Origin: Heracleum sosnowskyi
Taxonomy: Eukaryota; Streptophyta; Magnoliopsida; Apiales; Apiaceae
Assembly: GCA_030848705.1 (NCBI GenBank)
Contig: CM061245.1
Span: 42,536,711 to 42,600,710 of the forward strand
Reading direction: 5' to 3'
DNA length: 64,000 nt
The notes under the pieces are model-generated. The model saw only the letters and a list, made by a program, of their open reading frames with translations, did no database searches and was not told the origin of the DNA. Positions 1-11,618 of this stretch are shown here, one piece after another; position 1 is the stretch's first letter, and each line of letters starts with the position of its first letter. Made by a program: the position numbers and the translations under genes.

Positions 1-217
1 GGAACCGACAAAATAAACTTCCTTCTTTAACTAGACTCCATAAATAACTCGAAATTGTAATCCTGATCAGCTTCCAGTCCTGATGATAATACTGATCACA
101 GTCCTGATAGTAATCCTGATAGCAATCTTGATACTGACGCTTGTGAAATACTGATGACGCCAGCAATCCTGATTAGTTGAGTCTAGATCCTGACGATCAT
201 TGAATCCTGATTTAACA
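1..217 (-). mobile_element. Copia LTR fragment, same family as the LTR at 60694
   Basis: The reverse complement from 217 down to 1 matches the first ~220 bases of the LTR at 60694-61250. Both begin TGTTA(A/G)ATCAGGATTCA and carry the same string of TCAGGA motifs, ending here in GTCGGTTCC at the window edge. The LTR start (TG) lies at 217 and the sequence to its right is unrelated, so 217 is a real element border. The rest of the element lies outside the window to the left. It is either the 5' LTR of a minus-strand element or a solo LTR; the window cannot tell. Confidence 0.85.
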
Positions 218-2303
218 CAAATAGACCCGGTCCAATTATGTTGAATATGTTTTAGAGATGTATTTTCATTAGCATGGTTAATTTTTTTAATAAATATATT
301 AACTATTGAATGAACAAATTAAAGAACGACCGACTAAACTACCAACAAAACTTTCTTTTGTACGGGTTACTATTAAATATTTATTATTAAAATTTTAATG
401 TAATTTATGCATTCATTTGTTATATTGAATTGTAAAAAAATGAAATTAGAAGTGGATATTTATTTGACTTGACATGATTTAATAATTTATAGGATTGTTC
501 GTGTATAATTTTCAGCATTTAGTGTCACATTTGAGGTAAGTGATAATTAAATATAGGTTGCCTATGATAATATTAGAAAATGAGATGTTTTAGTTATAAA
601 ATATAAAAAGGAATATACGATTTGACTAAAAAAGGTAATCAGTTAGTTATTAGTAATCATAATATTATTATTTTATTTTATATAATGGAACTACCCGTGA
701 TATTTTTGGAAAATAAGAGGTTTTAGTTAGAAAATGTAGAAAATGTAATGCCTTTTAGCTGAAAAATATAATTAACTATTTTTTAGTAGTTATAATATTA
801 TTATTTTATTTTATTCAATAAATTTAATCGTAATGTTGTTAGAAAAAGAGAAATTGTAGTTAGAAAATATAATATGAGTAATCTTTATTATTTTATCCAA
901 CGATTCTCATCGATTTGATTAGAAAGATCAAGCAACGAAACTATAAAGATATAAAAATCGAGGCCAAAGTTCTATTGTACTAAAAAGAAGAGGAATTTGA
1001 TGATGTTAGTTGTATTCACACCAATCTCCTTTATCCTCACACCACTACAAGGTGGAGATTTTACGCAATTTAATTTAGTTTTTATATTTTGATAAAAGTG
1101 GTATATATATTGTCTCTTTTTGTGTATTTTTTTCGGACCTCTTCTGATTCTTTAATATAGTTTATCTCATCGTTATTGAATGCAGGTTATGGTCCAAAAT
1201 TCCTCAAAAAGAAAATTTTAAAAAATTATCTTAAGGTTATAAAGATAAACTTTTGTAACTATTGTATTATATGTCAAGATTACAAAAGAAATTTGGAAAT
1301 CATGTAATTTATATAGTAGATTAATGTGTTATATATTAAATTTGTTAATAACGAGAAAGCGGCTCATTGGGAGAAAAAATCTTTAAAGGGAGGGCGGTTC
1401 ATTACGAGTAGCGTATTATATACTAGAATTAAATATTGATATTGTATTATGTATTTTAAAATATAAGTTGGAATTTAGATTTTAAAAAATATATAAATAG
1501 TAATCAATATAATAATATTCAACATAAAATTTAAATAATGAATGTATTAAATCATTGTCTTTTTCTATATTTATGCATAATTTTCGTGAATACTCAATAC
1601 GATATGAAAAATCCAAAAGAAACCTTATGTTATAAATATAATTATTTATTTCATTTGAAAAGAATTTTTGTATAATGTTTTTAAATTATTTTAGAGAAAT
1701 TATTATAAGGTCGTTGTGAAGCGCGGCTTACTAAACTAGTTATATATATAAAGGAAAATCCCCATGAGCTCTAGAATCGGTCGATTCATATTTTTCTAAT
1801 TTTCTAGAGTTCCTCAATTTTAAATACTTAAAATAAAACTTCCTTTTTTAAGTCCTATTTTTTAGAAAAGAAAATCAAAACCTTCTTTAAATTGTATAAA
1901 AGAAACAATTGCTTTAAATTGTATAAAAGAAACAATTGTATAAAAGGTAAGTATAACCTCTAATAATAATCTTTATTATATATATAAAGTAAAATCAATT
2001 TAAATCTAAATTCAAAATTTCGGATTCAATAAAATCCAATCGGATCGGATCGAAACGAGTCCGATAGCTATCGAATTAGATTATTTTGTCATCACCAATA
2101 TATTTTCGTATAAAGGACAAGAAGGGAGAATTTTTTTATTGTAGTACTTAAAGTTTTATTACTGCGTAGTATATATATATACTGTTATAAGAGAGAACCA
2201 ATCACTAAAAAAGAACCTTAGAACTGTTATAAGCCGTTAGATTATTACTAGATCAACTGTTCAGATTCAACTCATTTTTATATACAAAATCTTATAAGGG
2301 TAT
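218..2303. other. AT-rich intergenic DNA with old repeat fragments
   Basis: No credible gene. The stretch holds low-complexity AT-rich sequence similar to the degenerate Helitron-type repeats at 15-17 and 45.4-46 kb (phrases such as TTTTAGTTAGAAAA and TTTTAGCTGAAAAA). Around 1717-1741 a short GC-rich palindrome ends in CTAGT, like a decayed Helitron 3' end. A ~130-bp segment starting near 1741 recurs at about 5196-5330 (both have the TATATATAAAG start, then GAGCTC and TCGATTCATATTT). Confidence 0.5.
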
Positions 2304-2807
2304 TGTTGGAATAAAAAGATTCTATTGTCAAACCTATTTTGTTTCATAGTATAAATACAGTGTTCTGCAACTGAATTTTAAAAGTTATGCATATGGACTT
2401 CAAAATTCTACAACTGAACTTACTTTTTTCCACGAAGTTCTACAAGTGAACTTGCTTATTTTTATAATGTTCAGCTGTTGAACAATGTGTTAGAAAATTG
2501 ATAGTTTAAGGATATAATTAAGTATATTCTTGATGTTAATTCAAATTTCTAATGATTGGAAGTTGTTCCTTGCTATGGGAACTTAAACTTTCATGTATGG
2601 GTTTAATAATTTTCTTGTTTAAATCCATAAGAGAAATTGAGATGAAGGTAGTAGCTTGAAAAAGCTTGTTATAATGATGTTTCATTTATCCCACATAGAA
2701 AAGAATAAGGGGACTTGGTGGCTTTATATAGCATTACACACATGAGTAGTATACAACTACTAAGGTGTGTGATGGTGCATGGTGTTGGTGTGTGCTTCAC
2801 ACACACA

Positions 2808-2925
2808 CACGCGCGCCGCCGCCCGCCTCGCCACGCCACGCACCGGACCGGGTCGGGTCGGGTCGGGTCGAAGGGCGATTTGGGCGAATGTCTCGGCGTC
2901 TCGCGTACGCGAGGCGACCTGGGCG
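2808..2925. repeat. CpG-dense block with GGGTC tandem repeats
   Basis: About 115 bases of very GC- and CpG-rich DNA stand out from AT-rich surroundings. A CA repeat is followed by GCGCGCCGCC-type sequence, four GGGTC units at ~2848-2870 and an inverted repeat around CGCGTACGCG. It sits in the LTR-like region upstream of its TATA box. Confidence 0.7.
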
Positions 2926-2982
2926 AAAGTTTTTTATTTATGTGATTTAATATTTTATTAGAATTATTTATCAAATTGGGCT

Positions 2983-3250
2983 GGGTTATCAGTTGTCAAA
3001 TTGGGTTGGGTTATCAGTATTTAACTAGTAAACTCTGATGGAGTTGGGTTATCAGGTTTTTAACTAGTAAACTCTGATGGAGTTGGTTTATCAGTATTTA
3101 ACTAGTAAACTCTGATGGAGTTGGTTTGTCAGTAAATTCTGATGGACAACTAGTTAAACTCTGATGGACAACAGAAACTAAACTCTGATGGACAACTAGT
3201 TAAACTCTGATGGACAACAGAAACTAAAAACTCTGATGGGCAACAGAAAC
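2983..3250. repeat. minisatellite based on AAACTCTGATGGA
   Basis: The core AAACTCTGATGGA occurs about eight times, alternating with TTTAACTAGT, GTTGGGTTATCAG or CAACAGAAACT blocks. The composite units have two lengths, giving a higher-order pattern. It lies within the LTR-like region, ~200 bases before the TATA box. Confidence 0.8.
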
Positions 3251-3457
3251 TGATATGAACCTGGACATGATTTGATGGATATGTTTAAAATAAATATTAA
3301 AACTGATATGTGGATAAACATGAAAAATATGTAACAGCTACAGGTTATTAAATTCAATCAAAACGTTTTATTCTTTAATGGTCAGTTTTGATTTTTTTTT
3401 AATATGATCAGCTGTTACGAAAATTAATGTGTGTGCTTCAGTTACAGAAAGGAACCA

Positions 3458-3467
3458 CTATAAATAG
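3458..3467 (+). promoter_or_regulatory. TATA box of the LTR-like repeat
   Basis: CTATAAATAG is embedded in a short inverted repeat (CCACTATAAATAGTGG). It is followed by a CT-rich leader (TCTCTCTGCCC, CCCTCTCT), which is typical of a plant retrotransposon U3/R junction. No host ORF follows. Confidence 0.5.
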
Positions 3468-4140
3468 TGGCCCTTGTAGCTCAGTTGAAATACACAGAAG
3501 TTTGCAAAACACACTTCTCTCAAAAACTCTCTCTGCCCTCCCTCTCTATATAGTATTCTCTGTAGTTTTCTGGTTCTCCGGCGACTGAGGTGCTGGTCGT
3601 AGTTGAGCGCTGCTGTTGCTGTGAACACCTTGCTCGGAGCTGTTTTATCCTGGAAGTAGTATCTCGCCGACAACCTGACACAGTAAGTGGGGGCGAATAA
3701 CTCTTCAAGAACAGTCAGGATTTCTCGAATTCCTGACGACTCAGCTGTTTGCTTCGTAATTTCTGTTCTTATATACACTGTTAAGCTATAGCTACATGTA
3801 CTGTTTCTGTCTCCCTGGTTATTTATCAGTTTCTGATATGCATGCTTTCGACCTTCATGCTTTGTTTTGTTAACTTTGGTCTTGGCCTGTCATTGCTATA
3901 TCTATTATATAACTGCCTCCATGTTGCTGTAGTACTTGATATTTCCAACACAATGTTATTCACATTATTTTCATACCATAACTTTCGTGTTCTACCGTTA
4001 AACATAAAAGTCATGCAATCGAATTTGAAATAAAACGCATAAATTTTAAAGTTCTGTAACTGAACTTACTTGTATTTAAATGTTCAGCTGCTGAACACTG
4101 TTATCTGATATTGTGTTTATACCACAACTTGAATATTTTC

Positions 4141-6650
4141 ACAAAAATTGATAAAAATAATTGGGGGAATTATATGATGATGATGAAGAATTTTGTGATC
4201 GATATCGATGTATGATTATTATCGTTAATCAAATATTAATTAGCTATAAATTATGTATTTTGTGTTTTTGGACAACTTTACCCACGACCTACATATAATA
4301 AATATATATTATTTTAAAATATAAGATAGAGTTCTAAGAGTTCTTAGGTTAAGGTTTCTACAAGGAACATGACCCATATATATTATAACGAGTATCGACC
4401 TAAGAAAACGTGACATAAAGCGACATAAATGAGAAAAACATGTAAATAATTTACTTTGTTATCTACGTATATTTAATTACATATTTGAAATAGGAAGGGT
4501 ATTTAAATTTATCATAAAAAAGAAGAAGGAAATTCGATTTTATAACGAAAAATATAATTAAAAATTTCTTTAAACATATTTGAAATGAAAAAGAAATATC
4601 AATAATTGAAATTTTCTTTAATATATTCAAGGGTGAAAAGACATCTGAATTAAATGTAGATTTTGGATTTTTAAGAAAGATGTATAACTAAAAAAAGAAA
4701 TTTAACATATCATCTTTATATTATATAAATAATTCAAATTTGTGTAGAAAGTTATGTTGAATTCAGGAAAAAGGATATATAATTGAAACATTTTTTAATA
4801 TATTTGAAATATAAAAAGTTTTTGAAAGTATAATTATCCCTTCACCAGATTTTCAAGATGATATTTTTATGTTATAAATGATGTATGTGTACGTATTTAA
4901 TTTTTTTATTATTAAATCTTAGTATATTCAAGAGGTTAGTACTGTTATGATAATATAAATGACAAAAAATTTAAGCGATGGTTAATACTTAAAATTTTCT
5001 TATTATTTATTATTTATTTATCTTTATATATTTATTACAACGAGCATCGGCCTATGCATGACACACAATTGATATTGAAAAATATATTAAAGCTTATTTT
5101 GTTGTCCATGTATATTTAATTTGTAAAATATTGTCTTCACTAATTTATATTCATTTTTTCTTAAATAATCTTTATGCGAAATCAATATCTTTATATATAT
5201 AAAGAAAACTTCCAGGAGCTCCAGAATCACTCGATTCATATTTATCTATTTTTTTAGAGCTCCTCTATTTTAAAAAATAAAATCAAAACTTATTTAACTT
5301 TTTTAGAGAAAAAAAACAAAATCTTTTAATATTTCCTTTTAGAATCCTACTTATAAAAGGACATATAAACCTATTTAGAATATAAATATACAAAGTTTAG
5401 GAAAATATAAGTTAATTAAAATTTTCATGACTAAAGATTTTAAAGGCAATTTAGATATTTTCTATACTCAAATCGTCTGACGCATCTCAAATCTTCTCCT
5501 TTATTATTTTTCTCGATTTCGTAGAGTAAGTTTAGGAGAATATACTATACTTAGTTTGCTCTATTAATATCTCATGTATACTGCGTGTGTTTCACTTTGT
5601 ATACCTTTGCGTTGAAAAGTATTAAAGAAATTAGTAAATAAGTTGATTTAGTAGAGAATGTTTATGAGAGTATTGATATAGTATATTTATTTTCTTCCGT
5701 TAGAAAATAGTAATAAAAAAATTGAGAATTTATCTAATATTATAAAGGCAAGAATATTAAAATTATATATTTAGTTTTCTCAATTAGTAAAAGATTTAAA
5801 AGACAATTGTAGTATAAAAAAAAGAAATTAGTAAGTGAATTGGACTGGTAGAGTAAGTTTAGGAGGATATTAATATAGTATATTTAGTTTCCTCTATTAA
5901 AAGATAGTACGAAAAATTAGTAAAAAAAGTTGGACTTGAAAAGAAAGTTTAGAGAAATATTAACATTACATATTTATCTTTTTTCCTTGAAAGATAGTAT
6001 TAAAGAAATTAGTAATTAAATTGAATTAGTAGAGAACGTTTAGGAGAATATTAACATAATATATTTAGTCTTCACCGTTAGAAGATAACAAGAAATAAAT
6101 TGAGAATTTATCTAATATTCGAAAGGCAAGAGTACTAAAATTATATATTGAATTTCTTCTATTGGTAAAGATTAAAAGACAATTGAGATATTTTCTAACA
6201 AAACATTTAGGATAATATTAAAATTATATATTTAGTTTCCTCCATTAGTTTAGATTTTAAAGGCACAAATATTAAATTTGTATATTTAAGATATTTTCGA
6301 ATCTTTGATACCCTCGTTTTCTCCTTTATATAATACTATTGATAATAAGCCTGATTATTCAAAATAAAATAAAATAATGTAACTAATATATTTTCAATTT
6401 TGATGAATAAATCAAATTATTCAATCCCAAATTTATTATTTTATCGAGATATTAATTTAAACAAATATGAATCCAATTGATAATTAACTTGTTTTTGACG
6501 GGAATTGATAATTAGCTTTATATTTATTTCTTTATTAATAATAGACAAATGAACCACATAACTCATTTAAACTTTTACTCACAAACATTCTTCATTAAAA
6601 CCCGTACACCTCCAAACACGGCCTTATAATTCACTGGGTCAAAAGTAAAA
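4141..6650. other. AT-rich intergenic DNA with degenerate tandem repeats
   Basis: No gene seen. From about 5400 to 6290 the sequence repeats a phrase with GGCAAGAATATTAAAATT, ATATTTAGTTTCCTC and ATTAGTAAAGATT every 150-250 bases. The same phrases occur in the array at 29.3-31.3 kb, so this is one dispersed AT-rich repeat family. The last ~100 bases form the 5' flank of the PIG-T gene. Confidence 0.6.
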
Positions 6651-6731
6651 CCCCCAAATCTCAAATTCAACTCACCGAGTCCACTTAATTCAATCAAATG
6701 GCGAATAAGCACCACTAAATCTCACTAATCC

Positions 6732-9700
6732 ATGGCTTTAATTCTTCGAATTCTGTTAATTTTGCTTACGCTCTGTTTGGCTACAACTCACGAATTGAAC
6801 AAAGAAGAATTTCACGAAGAGTTGCTGTTAAAACCACTCTCTGATCGGAAAATACTCTCGCATTTTCACTTCCGCCACACTCTTCCCGATGTTACCCACT
6901 CTCATCATAGCCTCTTCCCTAAAGCCGTCTTTCAATTGGTATATTTTCTTATTTTTCGGTTTCGGTTTTGGTTAGTATTTTTAAAAACCGCACATTATTG
7001 GTTACGGTTATGTGTTTTAAGTAAAAACCGCACCAAACCGCACCGTATTCTTTTGTTATATACGTTGTTATGTTTAATATTGAGATCTCTAGATTTAGTA
7101 AATTATAAATGTGTGTGTGTTAGTGTAGTTTATTTGTCGTCAATTTTGTGGGGAAAGGAAAATACGAAGTGATCGAGAAGACGTAATGTGGTTTACAGAT
7201 ACAAATTGCTTGATAATGTAATGCTAAGTGCTTGCTTATAAGTTATTGTGTGTGTTATTTTCATTTTTTATTTTTGTAATGTGGTTTACGGATACTAATT
7301 GCTTGATAACGTAATGCTTATTGCTTGCTTAAAGTTTATTGTATGTGTTATTTTTATTTTTTATTTTTGTATTTACCTTGATAATGTAATGCTTTGGTCG
7401 GGAGTTATTGGTGTCTGATTTTTATGTTTGAAAGTAATAGCTCTGTCCTTCTGTTGCGTGTTTTGAAGACCTTGTTAAGGCGTACATCGACAAGTGCTCT
7501 CACAGTCTCCTTGTACTCACATTGTTGTTGAAAGAATGAATTGAGTATTAGTTATTAGAAATCTATGTAGAGACAATGTCCGGGAAATATTAACAAGTGA
7601 ATATGTTGCGAGTATTTTGGAACTTCTGTTACATTGTCTCTTCTGGATTGAATTAGTTGAATTGTGTACTACAATGTAGAGACTAAGATTGTATCAATTG
7701 TAATGTAGTTCTTAAAGTTGTTGAAAATGTGGATGATCGTTGGCCTCTTCTACACATTTTATTATATAATAATCAGTAGCGCTGAGGATTACACTTGCTT
7801 CTCAGTTTTGTTTATTGTTGATATATCAGTTTCTTCATCTTTATTGATGACCGTTGACTACTTCTATCCATTTTTAAGAACGGAAGGCAGTGGTCTTGGT
7901 CTTATGTAGCATGTGACTGGCATTCTTGACTTTCATAAGTACTACTAATAACAATCTAGTTCTTTCATCTTTGATATTTGTTGTTTATATGTTTTGATAA
8001 TTCAAAAGACTCAGGTGCTTTTGATTTGTATATGGTATTAAACGTTTTTATAATGTTTACTTGATTTAACCATGTGCCTCGGCCAGGTTCAAAAATTCCG
8101 AGTGCGGGAATTGGAATTGTCTTTCACACAAGGTCGCTGGAATTATGAACGATGGGGTGGATATGACCCATTATCAAGCAGCAATGCAAAGCCTCCTGGA
8201 GTTGAATTATGGGCTATTTTTGATGTTCCACAACACGAGGTTGATGCTTCCTGGAAAAATTTAACTCACACTCTTTCGGGTCTCTTTTGTGCTTCAATCA
8301 ATTTTCTCGAGTCTTCTACAGAATATTCTGCTCCTGAATGGGGCTCACAGCAATCATCAGGAAAATTGCGGTATGGCGCTCTACCCCGTGAAGCTGTTTG
8401 TACTGAAAATCTCACACCTTGGTTAAAGTTGCTTCCTTGCCGAGACAAAGCTGGACTTGCTGCATTAATGGATCGACCATCAATATACAGAGGATATTAC
8501 CATTCTCAGCGTTTGCATCTGACATCAAGTGAATTTGGCGCAGTGGGATCAACTACAGGAATAGTTCTTGACCAAACCCTTACACTTGTTCTTCAACCAG
8601 ATAAAGAAACTGGGAGCATGTATTCTGGTAGTTCAATATACCAACCAAATTGGTCTATGAGCTCATTATTTGGGAGGGAAGTAGGTGGTAAATGTGTTCT
8701 TGCAGAGTCGAGTACTGTGTTTGTTCTGTTAGAAGGTGGCTTAGTTTCTACCCTGAAAAATACATGGAGGGAAAAGGAGGGACACGAGGCTGACAACATT
8801 GTAGTAGAAAATTCTTGGAGTAACCCAAACTTTGAACTGTCAATTCCCCCTAACAAGGTCATTGAAGAAGTAACTACTCTGCACAAAAACCCATCCATCT
8901 TATATGAATATTCAGTTGAGGATAGTGAAGCCTCTAAGCCGTTCGATCTGGAGTTTAGGTGGAAAAATCCTGTTGCTTGGTCATCTCCAAAGGCACCATT
9001 ATCTGCTAGCAGGTTTCTAACAGGAAGTGGGAATGAGAGGGGAGCTATAGCTATCTCCTTGGAATCTAGTGGACGGAAAGGTATTATCCAAACTGTTGAT
9101 ATAAATGAAGAAAGATGTGGGTTGCGGGTTGATATATTTCAAGTTGTCCCATGGTATGTGAAGGTATACTATCATACTGCACAACTATTTGTAGATGAAA
9201 AACCCCAGTCTCTTGGAGATTTTGTTGAAAAGATGCGAGTTTCACCTTCTGAAGACAAGGTGTCTCCTGGTGTCATGGAAATGATCCTAAGATTACCTTG
9301 TGCTGTAAATTCGGCTGCATTAACTATAGATTTTGACAAGGTATTCATGCAATTTCTTTATAGTTGTTTGCCAAGTTTCTATAAAAGAATTGGTAGTGAA
9401 TCTATTTCTGAAAGATGGTTTTAGCAATAAGTAAATTGAAAAACTGCTTCAGTAGTTTGTTCGACATTGTTAATGCATAGGGTGAAAAGGTTAAGCTTAT
9501 ACAAGTTTAGTGCAAGAATATAAGAACATTAGCTAAGATTTTTATCGCAATGTGCTTGTTTGCAAATATCTAGGGATGGAGGGGGGGGGGGGGGGGGGAG
9601 GTTGGGCTGAGAAGATGTTACGATGTTTCATCGGCAAGATAAAACTGGGGGGTTGAGCTGAGAAGATGTTACGATATTTCATCGGCAAGATAAAACTGTT

Positions 9701-10763
9701 TTTCTTGAACTTTTTCTTCGATATTTATTTATCGATTTCTTTTAATATTCTGGCAGCCTTAAATTCATCCTCTAGTCCTATTTTCTAATTGTTTTGGAGA
9801 CCCCATATAAGACATGATGTATTTTGAACATAACTATACAATGCCTTTGCAGGGATTTTTGCACATTGATGAGTATCCTCCAGACGCTAATCAGGGTTTC
9901 GACATCCCATCAGCTATAGTAAGCTTCCCTGATTTCCAAACAAAAATAGACTTTCTAGTAGGGAACTCTTCGAAGAAGTCGCCCATGATCTCTAAGTTGC
10001 AGGTAACAATAATTGGTAATGTCTACTATATTTACTTTGCTAGAGTGTATCGTCAAATCATGAATTAATCCTGTTTCATTGTGTGGACTTGTGTGTAGGA
10101 ATCACGGAACATACAGTCATACACAGAAGTACTACTTGTGCCGTTGACAACTCCTGATTTTAGTATGCCTTACAATGTCATTACAATTACATGCACGGTG
10201 TTTGCTTTGTATTTTGGATCACTACTTAATGCATTGCGACGACGTGTTGCAGAGGAAGAAAGACATCAAAGAGAGATAGGTACACACACCTTAAAATAGA
10301 TTTCCCCAACTAGGAGCATCATTCCTCTACTCCTTCTAAGTACTCCGCCCCTTGATTATATTATTCCTTATATTAAATTAATTGTATAACCTTACAATGA
10401 AGTGTTTGGTGTGTGTTGTTTCTGTTTAAGTTGTTACAACATGGTCGAAGTCAGAATTACTTCAAATCTACAGAGAAAATTAGTTTGACAGTTCATTTTT
10501 TTTTCTATATGGCTATCTGTATTTATAGAAAGATTAGTTTGATACTTCACTATTTCTAAATAGCTATTCCTGTACTTGCAGCTGCCAAGAAGACCGTCAG
10601 ATTTCCACTGTTATTTAAGTTGCTGGCCATGTTAAGAGGACAAACATGGGAACAACCGCCATCGCAATCCTCCACTTCAACGTCGCTTATAAACACAAAA
10701 ATAGTTATTAAAGTTATTATAGTGGCCGGCATTGCTGCTGGTTGGCAATATTACTATGGGTGA
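6732..10763 (+). CDS. PIG-T: GPI transamidase subunit PIG-T (Gpi16 homologue)
   Basis: PIG-T is a subunit of GPI transamidase, the ER membrane complex that cuts the C-terminal signal of precursor proteins and attaches the GPI anchor. It holds the complex together and contacts the catalytic subunit PIG-K/GPI8. Five exons: 6732-6938, 8087-9340, 9853-10002, 10099-10279 and 10582-10763. All introns are GT/AG, the frame is kept throughout, and the product is 657 aa, close to the usual plant length of ~640-650. Visible features are a signal peptide (residues ~1-18), the hallmark SFTQGRWNYERWGG and then VELWAIFD in exon 2, LLPCRDKAGLAAL around Cys187 (probably the cysteine that pairs with PIG-K), and a transmembrane segment near 562-582 followed by RRR. 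A second hydrophobic stretch forms the extreme C-terminus (~637-657). I chose the ATG at 6732 because it opens the signal peptide; the ATG at 8072 lies in intron 1. Recognition is by family memory, not a search. Confidence 0.95.
9581..9698 (+). repeat. poly-G run and tandem duplication in PIG-T intron 2
   Basis: Eighteen consecutive Gs (9581-9598) are followed by two copies of a ~47-base unit (9601-9647 and 9652-9698, period 51). The unit contains GCTGAGAAGATGTTACGAT and TTTCATCGGCAAGATAAAAC, and the copies differ at about two positions. A GGGG linker joins them. The block is wholly inside intron 2 and does not touch the splice sites. Confidence 0.9.
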
Positions 10764-11464
10764 TACTTGCACCGAAGCTGGAAAAGCAAACGCAAACATA
10801 CGTGCCACAACAAATCGAAAGTAGAGTCAAAATTTTAGTCAGTAGGCAAACGATTCGCTGTTGTATCATTGTGGGATTTGCATCCCAATTTTGTATCATT
10901 GAAGCTAAAAAGAACATTGTTGATGATGATTGTTAGTTTACACTCAGCAAGCTATGAACTGAGGTTTTACAGGGGTGCTTACTGCTCATTGTTTGGTCTG
11001 GAGCCATAACATTAGCTTATAACAAATTATTAGGTTTATCTTTCAAAATTACAAGTTTTCTCTCTAATTGTGTTAGCCAATATGGAATATATCGAATTTT
11101 AGAGATTTGTAATTCGGAAATATAAAATGTGTGCGGGAAAGCAAACGATTGAGCAGTTTTGAAATGTTACATTTTAAAAGACTATAACTTAAAAAAATTA
11201 TTAATTTCGTAATGCAAAAATATTGTAACTTACTTTTTTTGTCAAAAATCTCTTTAAATGTTTTTACTTTAATTGATATATGTAAACAAAATAGGGCTCG
11301 AAATAAAAAAGAAATGTGTGAGCATAACATTTAAAAATACAAATATAGACAATTAGGGCTTGGGGTTTGTGTTGTGTTCTCATTTCTTCAATTCAGCTTC
11401 TTCAAATATACATAGATACAACAAGCGTGTCTATATACACACAAACATACATATAGTAGCGACG
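10764..11464. other. PIG-T 3' flank and SAM-gene promoter region
   Basis: About 700 bases separate the PIG-T stop from the start of the next gene on the same strand. No gene is seen; short ORFs here have no recognisable features. The stretch must hold the PIG-T polyadenylation region and the promoter and 5' leader of the SAM gene. No clear TATA box can be assigned. Confidence 0.6.
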
Positions 11465-11567
11465 ATGTACGCGGATCGAGATTCTGGCGCAGGTAAGGTC
11501 TCCGTCAAAGAGCGTCTTAAGGTCGCCGGTTCCGGTCGCCGTCGTCCATATCACGGCAAGCGGTTAG

Positions 11568-11618
<51 letters not shown>

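Larger units (their letters stand above)
2304..4140 (+). mobile_element. LTR-like repeat (possible solo LTR), borders uncertain
   Basis: The stretch starts TGTTGGAATAAAAAG, a common Copia LTR start. It has LTR-like content: a phrase resembling TCCCACAT...GAAAAGAATAAG near 2690, a CpG-rich block, a tandem repeat, a TATA box at 3458 and a CT-rich leader after it. Related sequence (CTGAACTTACTT, TGTTCAGCTG) occurs near both ends, at about 2345-2480 and 4040-4110. No primer-binding site, ORF or convincing target-site duplication was found, so the right border near 4140 is a guess. Short ORFs here are low complexity and not called as genes. Confidence 0.4.

Noticed and set aside
2669..2974. Overlapping ORFs of 60-101 aa on both strands
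   Set aside because: They arise from the CpG-rich and GGGTC-repeat block; composition is low complexity and no start context or domain is seen.
3458..4033. ORFs of 62-106 aa on both strands
   Set aside because: They lie in the leader-like part of an LTR-like repeat, have no recognisable domain and overlap each other on both strands.
8072..8086. ATG at 8072 as the PIG-T start
   Set aside because: It lies just before the exon 2 acceptor (GGCCAG). Using it would lose the signal peptide supplied by exon 1.
10742..10936. 64-aa ORF over the PIG-T stop
   Set aside because: It overlaps the last codons of PIG-T in another frame and enters the 3' flank.
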